From Planctomycetaceae bacterium (lineage in GTDB: Bacteria > Planctomycetota > Planctomycetia > Planctomycetales > Planctomycetaceae), in the NCBI GenBank assembly GCA_016795145.1, contig JAEUII010000271.1, forward strand, positions 1-32,942: a stretch of DNA of 32,942 nt, written 5' to 3'. The first letter of the stretch is position 1. Each line of letters begins with the position of its first letter. This document shows positions 1 through 9,200 of the stretch, one piece after another. A model generated the notes under the pieces. It was not told where the DNA came from. It saw only the letters and a program-made list of their open reading frames with translations, and ran no database searches. The position numbers and the translations under genes are program-made.

Positions 1-341
1 TTGGGGTCATCGTCTTGCAGGCCTTGTTTCGGAAACTGGTCGTAGCGTGATACCCGCTCACTTTAGTCGTTTCTACTTGAGCGAGCCACGAGCGACGTGC
101 AGGTGAAATCAAAAGGGAACGCTGCAGTGAACAAGCGAATAACCGATTCTGATTCGCAACCGCTTCATTGATTTTTGTTCATGTGGCAGCAATTCATGAC
201 GCGGAGTCGCTGTATCGTCGGTACGAATACGTCGGGCAGGTGCACACATTCGGAAGATGCGATCTGTGGCATCCGGAAAACGCTGACACTCACGAAAAAC
301 CAGCAGAACAGACAATCTTGAAAAAACAGTGGCGGGATCTT
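1..341. other. Upstream region without a supported gene
   Basis: No gene is supported before the sigma factor. A short open stretch in frame 3 reaches a TGA at 48-50 and could be the tail of a gene that begins before the window, but 15 residues are too few to identify. The sigma-factor frame is open from a TTG at 168, but the residues encoded between 168 and 341 do not look like any sigma-factor region. This stretch is best read as leader and promoter DNA; I could not pick out a convincing -35/-10 pair. Confidence 0.5.
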
Positions 342-992
342 ATGGCCGACAGCACTCCCGATGATGGACCAATCGAAAGGTGGAAAATGCTGGCTGAGCT
401 GTCTGACAAATCGCTGATGCGCCGATTCCGCTCCGGCAGTGGCGACGCTGCAGCAGCGTTGTATGACCGTTATGCAAACCGGCTCGACTATCTCGCATCG
501 CGCGGGCTGGGATCGGACATGGGTGGACTTGTCGACAGTGACGATGTGGTTCAGTCCATTTTCCGCACATTCTTTCGCCGCGCTGCAGTAGGTGATTACG
601 AGGTCCCGGAAGATATGGAACTCTGGAATCTGCTCGTCACCATTTCACTCAACAAGATTCGCGAAGTCGGACGTTACCATCGTCGCGCTCGAAGAGACGT
701 CGCGAAAACAGTGCCGCTCGAAGAGAACGGTATCGTCGGCTCAATCGCTGGCGCCGACGAAGTGGCCTGTCAGGTGCTTCAGATGGTGGTCGAAGACACG
801 ATCGCGCAACTTCCGATGGCCCACCAGAGAATTATCCAGCTCCATATCGAAGGCTACAACGTTCCGGAGATTGCAGCAGAAACTTCGCGATCGAAACGCA
901 CCATTGAAAGAGTCCTTCAGGAGTTTCGCCTGAGACTGAAAGAGCAGATTCGAAGTGACGATTCTGAAACCACACTCATTGGCCATGAATGA
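342..992 (+). CDS. ECF-family RNA polymerase sigma factor
   Basis: A 216-residue sigma factor that would direct RNA polymerase to a dedicated promoter set. Sigma region 2 lies at about residues 20-110 (it contains DSDDVVQSIFRTFFRR, the polymerase-binding and -10 recognition part). Region 4 lies at about 150-205, with the helix-turn-helix segment NVPEIAAETSRSKRTIERVL. There is no region 3, as expected for the ECF class. ATG 342 was chosen because it starts a typical-length protein just before region 2; TTG 318 and ATG 387 are alternatives, and the Shine-Dalgarno signal is weak (GGCGGGA). The stop overlaps the start of the following kinase by 8 nt, so the two are almost certainly co-transcribed and translationally coupled. 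ECF factors next to Ser/Thr kinases are a known planctomycete arrangement, in which the kinase is proposed to control the sigma factor. Partner and regulon are not visible here. Confidence 0.88.
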   Translation: MADSTPDDGPIERWKMLAELSDKSLMRRFRSGSGDAAAALYDRYANRLDYLASRGLGSDMGGLVDSDDVVQSIFRTFFRRAAVGDYEVPEDMELWNLLVTISLNKIREVGRYHRRARRDVAKTVPLEENGIVGSIAGADEVACQVLQMVVEDTIAQLPMAHQRIIQLHIEGYNVPEIAAETSRSKRTIERVLQEFRLRLKEQIRSDDSETTLIGHE

Positions 993-3900
993 CCTGACGG
1001 CCTGCGTTGAAGCGTTTGAAGAAGCGATCGCTGACGGACGACGTGCGCCGATTGAGTTGTACCTTCCGGACGCTGAGCATCCGGAGTACGAAGCGATCGT
1101 CATTGAACTGGCACGCGTTGAACTGGAATTGTGCGGCCCGGATTTGAGTGCTGATCCTGTGGCCGACTATCAGCGAAGATTCCCCGGCGTCTTTGCAAGG
1201 CCGCAGAATCTCTCTCAGATTGCCTTCGAAGAATTTCGAGTTCGGCGGCAGCGTGGCGAAGACGTCGACCGCCGGGAATATGCGGCTCGCTACAGGATCG
1301 ACACGACCAACTGGCCTGTTGTGGCTCCTCTGCCGAATCGCGTCGCCCGGAACGATTCCAGCGTTAGCCTTCGTCATGAGAATTCGACTGAAGCAGCGAT
1401 TGCGCGAGGACGGCGTCTGCTGCTTCCGAGTCTTGCTGAGATTGCAGATGATCAGCTGAAGGCATGGCTTGAGGAGGCCTTTCCGGAATTTGAACTGGTC
1501 GAAGAACTGGGCAAAGGGGCGTTCGGCCGGGTCTTTCTTGCCAGCCAAAGAACACTGGCCAGCCGTTATGTTGTGATCAAAGTGACGTCGGATACGACAT
1601 CCGAACCGGAGCGACTGGCCAGGCTGCAGCATTCCAACATTGTGCCTGTCTATTCGGTTCATCGGACTGCAGAATGGCAGGCGATCTGCATGCCATACCT
1701 TGGCCGACGAACTCTGCGAGACTTCATCGACGGCAATGGATGCATGCTGGACCAGTCCGGCTCAGAGGGTGGCAGCGAAACTGGTCGCCGGGCAAACGCG
1801 GAATCTGTTGAACAGACATTGAGACTGGTGCAGCAGGTTGCCATGGGGCTGCACCACGCTCACAGCAGCGGAGTACTTCATCGCGATATTAAGCCAGCCA
1901 ACATTTTGGTCACTGACCAAAACCAGGCATTGCTTCTGGACTTCAATCTGTCGTCCGATGTCGTTGCCCATTCACTCACTCGATCGATCGTGGGCGGAAC
2001 GCTTCCGTACTTGTCCCCGGAACATCTGGAATCACTTCAGAGCGGCAATCCGCTCACGATGCAGGCGGACATTTATTCGATGGGAGTGATTCTGTTTGAG
2101 CTTCTGTCGGGTCGACTGCCTTATCCGCTCAAACCCGGCGCATCACTGAACAGTATCGTAACGGAATCCGTTGCTGCACGAGCAGAGAAGATTCCTTCTG
2201 TTCGCCAGTGTCGGCCCGATGTGTCGCAGGCGATCGATTCGATCATCACCAAATGTCTTCAGCCTGATCCGGCACATCGTTACCAGACCGCAGGTCAGCT
2301 GGCAGAAGATCTTCAATGTGAACTGGACAGCCGCCCGCTGTCGTACGCTCCCAATGTGTCATGGACGGAGCGTATTTCAAAATGGCGTCGGCGCAATCCG
2401 AGGCTGCTGTCACTGACATCATTGTCCGTGATGGCCTGCATCGGCCTCGTGAGCTGTAGCGCAGGATTCCTGCTGCTGATCAATCGAGTAGATCGGCTGC
2501 AGGCTGAATCCCGCTGGCAGCAGATTCAGGACATCGCACCGGATGTTCGGGCCTTGCTTTCGTCACCGGATGCCAGTTCGTCTGACATCGAAGCAGGAAC
2601 TCAGCTGGCCTCAACAATGCTGGCGGAGCTTCGCATTTCACCAACCGCCGGATCCGACAGACGTGCGCTCAATACCGAGTTGTCGCTTCTTGACGAAGAA
2701 CGGTCCCGCCAGCTTCAACAGACGGTTCAGGACACAGCCTATCTGATCTCTGCCGGTCGGTTTCGACAAGCCCGAACACAGTCCATTCCGGAACAACACC
2801 TGCGATTGCTGGCCGAAGCCAGGTCATGGAACACAATTGCCAGCAGCGTCGGTCCTGCAAATCGCCTCGAGTTCGAATTGACGCTGCAGAGACTGAGCAT
2901 TGAATCTGCGATGGGCGAGGACATTGCGGCTGAGTTAGAGAGCATTCAAAAGGCCAAATCCTCCTCGAACAAATCGTCGCAACCGGCTCCTCCGGCTTCA
3001 ATCGCCACCGCCATCCAGACACTGGATGAAGGGCGATTTGCGGATGCAGAACGGATGTTTGATGAGTTGATCAAAGAGTGGCCACATGATTTTTCGGTGT
3101 GGTATCTGCTTGGGAAGTGTCGACAGGTTCAGGCGAAATGGCACGAAGGCGATGCAGCTTTCTCCACCTGCATTGCGATGAACAGAAACTGCTGGCTGGC
3201 GTGGCGGGATCGAGGCATCTGTCGTCTGCAACTGCAGCAGAGCAATGATGCGGCTTCTGACTTTCGTCAGGTCGTTGCCATGAGACCCGAAGATCCTGCG
3301 GCCTGTCTGAATCTGGCTCTGGCACAGATGCAGCTTGGTCAACTTGCGGACGCTGAGAATTCAGCCACCCGTTGCATCGAAAAGAACGGTCCCACACGTG
3401 CCTGGTTCATTCGTTCGCAACTGAAGGCGATGCGTCAGGACGCTGAAGGTGCTGGTCACGACTTTCAGCAGGGATTAATGGCAGAGCCAAACGAACTGGA
3501 CAGCTGGATTGCTCGAGGCATGGCGATTTTGCAACAGGACCCTGAAGCGGCTTTGAAGGACTTTGAGGCGGCACTCCGCTGGTACCCGATGAGTCGTGAT
3601 GCCATGCAGAACATCGCCCATGTGTGTTCCGAGCGACTCAATCGTTCGCAAGATGCTGTTCGACAGCTGGATCAGTTATTGCAGCTGTATCCATCCGATA
3701 ATGCGGCCAGAATTGGACGAGGCGTCCTGCTGGCTCGTTTGCGGGAGAGCACCAAAGCAACTAAGGACGCCGAGCAGGTTCTTCAGCAGAAGCCTCAGGC
3801 AATCGAGGTGTACCAGGCTGCTTGTGTGTACGCATTACTTTCCACAGATGGCACCGATCCATCCTTAGCATCGCGTGCCATTGAATTACTGCGGGCGTCG

Positions 3901-4107
3901 CTTCGACAGCAGCCCGAGCTGACATCGCTGGCATCACAGGATCCGGATTTGAATCCTGTGAGATCGCTGCCGGAATTCAGAGAATTGCTGGCATCCGCTC
4001 AAGTACTGGCGAACCAGGAGACCATCGCGACAGCGAATCAGGATGTACAAAGTCAACAACCCGAGACTCAGGCAAAGCAGGATATTGATCCTTCTGAGAG
4101 TCAATGA
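985..4107 (+). CDS. Membrane Ser/Thr protein kinase with C-terminal TPR repeats
   Basis: A 1040-residue Hanks-type kinase. Residues 1-165 are an N-terminal region of unknown role. The kinase domain covers about 168-450: glycine loop GKGAFG at 176-181, ATP-anchoring lysine K199 (VVIKV), catalytic loop HRDIKPAN with D301, K303 and N306, and metal-binding D319. The usual DFG is DFN (319-321). GGTLPYLSPEH marks the activation-segment end. One hydrophobic membrane segment lies at about 476-499. After a linker, TPR-like helical repeats run from about 672 to 1000, predicted to face the periplasm. The start at ATG 985 overlaps the sigma-factor stop by 8 nt; an in-frame GTG at 955 would lengthen the overlap and is less likely. 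Inference: the TPRs sense or bind an envelope partner, and the kinase domain phosphorylates or otherwise controls the co-encoded sigma factor. Kinase assignment is firm; the signal is unknown. Confidence 0.92.
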   Translation: MNDLTACVEAFEEAIADGRRAPIELYLPDAEHPEYEAIVIELARVELELCGPDLSADPVADYQRRFPGVFARPQNLSQIAFEEFRVRRQRGEDVDRREYAARYRIDTTNWPVVAPLPNRVARNDSSVSLRHENSTEAAIARGRRLLLPSLAEIADDQLKAWLEEAFPEFELVEELGKGAFGRVFLASQRTLASRYVVIKVTSDTTSEPERLARLQHSNIVPVYSVHRTAEWQAICMPYLGRRTLRDFIDGNGCMLDQSGSEGGSETGRRANAESVEQTLRLVQQVAMGLHHAHSSGVLHRDIKPANILVTDQNQALLLDFNLSSDVVAHSLTRSIVGGTLPYLSPEHLESLQSGNPLTMQADIYSMGVILFELLSGRLPYPLKPGASLNSIVTESVAARAEKIPSVRQCRPDVSQAIDSIITKCLQPDPAHRYQTAGQLAEDLQCELDSRPLSYAPNVSWTERISKWRRRNPRLLSLTSLSVMACIGLVSCSAGFLLLINRVDRLQAESRWQQIQDIAPDVRALLSSPDASSSDIEAGTQLASTMLAELRISPTAGSDRRALNTELSLLDEERSRQLQQTVQDTAYLISAGRFRQARTQSIPEQHLRLLAEARSWNTIASSVGPANRLEFELTLQRLSIESAMGEDIAAELESIQKAKSSSNKSSQPAPPASIATAIQTLDEGRFADAERMFDELIKEWPHDFSVWYLLGKCRQVQAKWHEGDAAFSTCIAMNRNCWLAWRDRGICRLQLQQSNDAASDFRQVVAMRPEDPAACLNLALAQMQLGQLADAENSATRCIEKNGPTRAWFIRSQLKAMRQDAEGAGHDFQQGLMAEPNELDSWIARGMAILQQDPEAALKDFEAALRWYPMSRDAMQNIAHVCSERLNRSQDAVRQLDQLLQLYPSDNAARIGRGVLLARLRESTKATKDAEQVLQQKPQAIEVYQAACVYALLSTDGTDPSLASRAIELLRASLRQQPELTSLASQDPDLNPVRSLPEFRELLASAQVLANQETIATANQDVQSQQPETQAKQDIDPSESQ

Positions 4108-4195
4108 GTACAGACGTGGAATGTTCGGGAGGCACTGACACTATGAATTCGATAGCTGACAGAGTCCTCTGAACTCACAGAAGAAGGCCGAAGTT

Positions 4196-5821
4196 ATGAT
4201 AAGCTTGCAATCAATCAACAGTGTCTACCGCCAATTGTTCGCTCGACCGAACCGCAGTTCGGCTACGCGAAAGGTTCATTCGTTTGCGGCCCTCGAGTCA
4301 CTTGAGGTGAGGACGTTGCTAACAACGCTGAACTGGGCCGACACGAAAACTCTGACGATTAGCTTCGCGCCGGACGGGACGGACGTCGCAGGAAACTCGA
4401 ACCGCCTGAACCAAATGATGGATCAAATCGCGCCGCGGGACGAATGGCATAAAGCGATCACATCTGCATTCCAGACCTGGCTAAACGAAGTCGGCATGTC
4501 ATTCCAGGTCGTCAGTGACAGCGGAGACGCATTTGGCATCGCAGGAGCGACTCACGGAGATACTCGGTTCGGTGACGTGCGTGTCGGCGCGACTCCATTA
4601 AGTGACAACGCCCTGGCAACAGCCATTCCGGGAGACCAGATCGTCTCGGGCACATGGGCTTCCGACATCCTTTTCAATTCGAATGATACTCTGACAACGC
4701 TTGATGAAGTCTACGCGCTGGCGCTGCATGAAGCGGGGCACGTTCTTGGGCTGGGGCACAACCCAGATTCGAACTCGCCGATGTATGCCAATGCCGGGAC
4801 CGTCGTGCACACTCCCACTACTCTGGACCTGCAGAATTTGCGACGGCAGTTTCAGATCAGTGCAGGAGGTTCAGGCGAGCAGAATGATGACTCCAACGGA
4901 AAAGCCAGCGGCGCTCAGCAGTTGGCAGCAACGAATCCGGTGGGACTGGATCCACGATTTGAAGGATCCGGCACAATCGTGACAGCAACGGATGTTGACA
5001 CGTTCCGATTTCGGCCTGCAGATCTTGGACAAACAGAAGATGGAACCGCCACGATTGTCCTGGAAACTGCTCTCAACGGGTTCATTCCGAAGGTGACGCT
5101 GCAGAGAGCTGACGGGAAGCTGGTTGAATCGACGATTGTGGCGAACGGTAACGGCCGGGTTGTTTTGCAGGCACGAGATCTGAAGGCTGACAGAGACTAC
5201 ATTGTCGTTGTCGAATCAGCGTCAAAAACGAATACCATTGTGGCTGGCAGGTATCAGCTTTCCGTTTCGTTCTCCCAGCCGCCCGTGACTTTTGACCGGC
5301 TGGCAAGTGGCACCATTGAAGCCGATCGAACACAACAAGTGATGATGCTGTACTCCGCTCGATCTCAGATGGTGAACTTTGTCTTCTCCGCAAAGGGATC
5401 ATCTCGCCGCGACGCGGTCCTTGTCCTGTCGATCTACGACAGTTCTGACAAGCTCGTTTATCAGACTGCGGCAAAGGCCGGTGACACGGTCACGGGAACA
5501 AGTGTCCTGTTGCACACCGGCGAGTATCGAATCGCAGTCGACGGTGTGGCACCAGGCGGAACCGCAATGCCTCAGCTGGACTTCCTGTTGAAAAGCGTCA
5601 CGACATCGATTGATGCGGGCCCCATCGCGAAGAACACAACTCTGAACCCGTCTTTTGGCAACGGCGGAACTTCACCGTACGTCTTCCCGGGGAATGTGAT
5701 TTCCAATCGCCCAATCAATGTGCAGCAGCCGACCACACCAACAGTCCTGCCGCCTGCTCGACCGACTGTGGTCTGGAATCCGAACCTGCTGAATTACCCG
5801 TGGCTCGTCACGCTGCAATAG
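4196..5821 (+). CDS. Secreted matrixin-type zinc metalloprotease with LEPR-XLL N-terminus
   Basis: A 541-residue predicted extracellular protease. The N-terminus is basic and carries LEVRTLL at 36-42, a variant of the planctomycete LEPR-XLL signature of exported proteins. The catalytic domain covers about 45-220. It has the extended zinc site HEAGHVLGLGH with H178, E179, H182 and H188, then SPM, which resembles the Met-turn of matrixins (peptidase family M10). Residues about 250-360 resemble a PPC-type beta-sandwich (DVDTFRF start), followed by another beta-rich segment and a Pro-rich tail ending near 541. It starts 88 nt after the kinase stop, on the same strand, and may be in the same transcription unit. 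Substrate is unknown; processing of surface proteins such as the one encoded downstream is only an inference. Family assignment is strong, domain limits are approximate. Confidence 0.88.
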   Translation: MISLQSINSVYRQLFARPNRSSATRKVHSFAALESLEVRTLLTTLNWADTKTLTISFAPDGTDVAGNSNRLNQMMDQIAPRDEWHKAITSAFQTWLNEVGMSFQVVSDSGDAFGIAGATHGDTRFGDVRVGATPLSDNALATAIPGDQIVSGTWASDILFNSNDTLTTLDEVYALALHEAGHVLGLGHNPDSNSPMYANAGTVVHTPTTLDLQNLRRQFQISAGGSGEQNDDSNGKASGAQQLAATNPVGLDPRFEGSGTIVTATDVDTFRFRPADLGQTEDGTATIVLETALNGFIPKVTLQRADGKLVESTIVANGNGRVVLQARDLKADRDYIVVVESASKTNTIVAGRYQLSVSFSQPPVTFDRLASGTIEADRTQQVMMLYSARSQMVNFVFSAKGSSRRDAVLVLSIYDSSDKLVYQTAAKAGDTVTGTSVLLHTGEYRIAVDGVAPGGTAMPQLDFLLKSVTTSIDAGPIAKNTTLNPSFGNGGTSPYVFPGNVISNRPINVQQPTTPTVLPPARPTVVWNPNLLNYPWLVTLQ

Positions 5822-6207
5822 GGCAAAGATCGCTCGCCTTCTTCATCAGCCAGTACCGAATGCGCAAGCTCTGAAGTGGCACTGTCGCACGCCACACAGC
5901 GTTTTCAACAGACTGCATTGAGTGGCCATGAATGCTCCGGGCCATCTCATGACGACACGATCGTTGTCATGGATTCTCTGCCTGCAGGCCCGCACACGCA
6001 CTTTCTGTTATTCGCTCGACGCGTCACCAACGGTCCAGAACGACAGAATCCTGAATTGCGGAACTCGCCTGATCGTGGCGGACCTTCTGGCCTGAAGACA
6101 CTTATCTGAGCGAGGAGTTTCAAGTGTCGCGCTGCCTGCGACACACCTCCGCCACGCATGAGTTCATGCGCTGCACGCGAGTCAATTGCTTCCAGAGGAT
6201 CGCTCAG
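5822..6207. other. Intergenic region before the giant surface-protein gene
   Basis: A 386-nt gap. A GTG-initiated 77-codon frame at 5876-6109 lacks any recognisable feature and is probably not a gene. The surface-protein frame is open from GTG 6124, which follows a good Shine-Dalgarno sequence (GAGGAG at 6112-6117). That GTG sits inside a perfect 7-bp hairpin (6124-6130 paired with 6138-6144). A second ribosome-binding site, AGAGGA at 6194-6199, precedes ATG 6208. The region is therefore the leader of the next gene, possibly with alternative initiation. Confidence 0.5.
6124..6144 (+). promoter_or_regulatory. Hairpin covering the alternative GTG start of the surface-protein gene
   Basis: GTGTCGC (6124-6130) and GCGACAC (6138-6144) are perfect inverted repeats separated by 7 nt. 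The GTG codon in the left arm is preceded by GAGGAG at 6 nt. If transcribed, the hairpin would hide this start codon, which would favour the downstream ATG at 6208. This is an observation of sequence symmetry; no function is shown. Confidence 0.3.
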
Positions 6208-9200
6208 ATGCCACCATTTCTTGCCAGCCTTCGTCGCCGTCTTCTGCCGACATCAAGACATACTTCACGAAGGAAGTCCGTTCAGCGAAGAACGTCAGCA
6301 CCGAATCCCGAATCTCTGGAAGTTCGATCGCTGCTGTCTGCAATCACCGGAACAGTCTATGACGATGCAGATGGTAATGGAGTCCGCAACAATGGCGAGA
6401 ATGGTGTCTCCGGCTGGACGGTCTACATCGATGTCGACAATAGCGGGACTCTGAACAACAAAGCCGACGGGACACCTGAGCCTTCTGCAATCACAAACAA
6501 AGACGGTGACTTTAGTATCAACAATGTCGCTGCAGGAACCTATCGCCTTGCCGAAGTCGTAGAATCAGGATGGCGACCAACTCAGCCTGCCTTTCAGGAC
6601 ATCACAGTTGACGGAAAAAAGGATACGAAAGCAGACTTCTTCAACTTCGCAGGTGGAACGGTTGCCGGAACGGTTTGGAATGATCTGAATGGTGATGGAG
6701 TCCAGGACGCAGGTGATGAAGGACTGGCTGGCTGGACCGTCTTTCTGGATCTCAACAACAACCAGGCTGTCGATTCCGATGAGCCCGTCACTTCAACAAA
6801 CGAGACAGGTGCATACGAATTCACTGAGGTTCCGTCGGGAGACTATGAGGTCACTGAAGTTTTGCCGGCCGGATGGGATGTCTCGAAAGGGTTCGATATC
6901 CATCAGACGGTTTCCGTCACGCCGCTCTCCACTTCGACTCAGGACTTTGCAAACTTCTCTCTGACCAACGGATCGGTTCAGGGGACGCTCTGGAATGACC
7001 TGAACGGCGACGGCGATCGCGCCACTGATCCATCGACGGGACTTCCCACAGAACCCGGGCTCGCCGACTGGACTGTTTTCGCCGACATGAATTCCAACGG
7101 TGTCCTCGATCCGGACGAACCGTCCGTCATCACCGGAGAAGACGGTTCGTACAAGTTCATCAGCCTTGCTGAAGGCACATACTCCATCATGGAGATGATG
7201 CCCTCTGGCAGCTGGTCTGTATCGCCAGGCTATGCAAACCCTGTGACAGTCACAGTCATCGCCGGTGAAAAAACGAACGGCATCGACTTCGCGAACTTCA
7301 CTGTCGAAAACGGAGCCATCACCGGAGTCATCTGGAACGATCTGAATCGAGACGGAGTCAGGAATTCAGACCTGTCGGGTGCATTCACAGATCCAGGACT
7401 CTCCGGCTGGACCGTGTATCTCGACAGAAATCGCAACAAGGTCATGGACGCAGAAGACCCGACAGCGATCACGGATGCCAACGGAATCTATGTGTTCTCT
7501 GATCTTCAGATCGGCGAATATGAAGTGATCGAGATTGTTCCAACAGGTTGGGAAACAGCACCAACCTTTGGCGACAATCAAACGGTCTTTGTCTATTCCG
7601 GAGCAACGTCGACTGCCGGGGATTTCGCAAACTTCAATCTTTCTACTCTGACGCCTGGAACGGTATCCGGAATACTCTGGAATGATGCGAACGGCAATGG
7701 CACGCCGGATTCGACGCCAACGCCTGAAGCAGGGCTCAACGGCTGGCTTGTGTATGCCGACATAAACTCCAATGGCGCTCCCGATGCCACAGAACCGCAG
7801 GCCACGACAGGAGCAGATGGCTCTTACAGGCTCAGTGGAATCAATCCAGGCTCAGCCGTCATTCGAACGTCACTGAAGACTGGCTGGCGATTCACATCGC
7901 CACTGACCGGATCAAGATCGCTGACATTGAAGAACGCTGAAAATGCAACGGGGATCGACTTCGCCGCGCAACAGGTTCGAGACTCGGGCATCTACGGAAC
8001 GGTCTTCGCAGACAGGAACAAAAATGGCCTGCGTGAAACAACCGAACAAGGCCTCGAAGGCATCACCGTCTATCTGGATTTGAATGGAAACGCGGTTCTG
8101 GATGTCGGTGAGCCATCAACGGTTACGTCCGCCGATCAGTACTTTACACCAGACGTGGATGAAGCAGGCACGTACAGCTTCACGCACATCGCTTCAGGAT
8201 CGTACCAGGTTCGTCAGATCATTCCGGCAGTCCTGAGTGCGACACCGGTCTCTGAGTACGTCCATCCGGCGATTGTCGCGGGATCAACCAGCATCACGGA
8301 CATCAACTTTGCTGACGTGTATCGAGCAAGTGAGATTCACGGGGTGAAGTTCGATGATGCCAATGGAAATGGACTGCAGGAATCTGATGAGCCAGGATTG
8401 CCGGGAAGTCGTGTCTATATCGACCTGAACCGCAACAACGTTCGCGATTCGAGTGAACCTGAAACGACGACCGGTGCCGATGGTTCTTATTCATTCACAG
8501 GATTGAGCTCCGGCGCTTATGTTGTTCGTGATGAAGTCGATCCAGGACATTCCCTGTCTTATCCAGGGACAAAGGGCGGAACACTGTGGCCTGACGGAAC
8601 CAGCAATCCGGCGGTCGGCAACGTGTCGCCGTCTCAAGTCACACTGTCACTGGCGGAAGGTCAATCCTATCGAGGCAATTATTCCATCACGCTTCCAGGA
8701 TCGGGTGGCCTGACAAATATGGTGGACGTCTTCCTGCTGTTTGACGATACCGGCAGCTTTGTCAACAACAGCCCCATCGTTCGCGGTGCGTTTCCAACGA
8801 TCATCTCTCAACTGCAGGCGTCACTGCCTGGTGTTGATCTGGGATTCGGCGTTGGGCGACTTGAAGAATACGGAAACTTCGCCGCTGAGTACTCCACCGG
8901 GCGGCCATTCATTCTGAACCAGCCTGTGGTCGCATCCAGTACGACAGGCTACATGTCTGCCATCCAGTCAGCTCTGAATCGAACAACGCCGGGGTACGGC
9001 GGTGACCAGCCTGAAACCGATATCGAAGCTCTGTATCAACTTGTCACTGGACTTGGCTTTGATGGAAACAACAACGGTTCCGTGCTGGACAGTGGAGCCG
9101 CCGGCCTGGCGTCGACTCAGCTGAATCCTGGTGCAAGCGGCGATGTGCCTTCCTTCGCATCGTTCCGCCCTGATGCAGCCAATGGTGTTCTTCAGGGTGA

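Noticed and set aside
1..50. Possible C-terminal tail of an upstream gene ending at TGA 48-50 (GVIVLQALFRKLVVA)
   Set aside because: Only 15 residues, no recognisable family, and another frame is also open in the same stretch.
168..341. N-terminal extension of the sigma factor from TTG 168
   Set aside because: The extra 58 residues have no sigma-factor character, and ATG 342 gives a normal ECF length.
976..1662. Minus-strand open frame opposite the kinase start
   Set aside because: It is antisense to a kinase with intact motifs, and its own translation lacks any coherent domain.
5876..6109. 77-codon open frame between the protease and giant protein genes
   Set aside because: Starts at GTG without a ribosome-binding site, has no domain or signal, and lies in the leader of the next gene.
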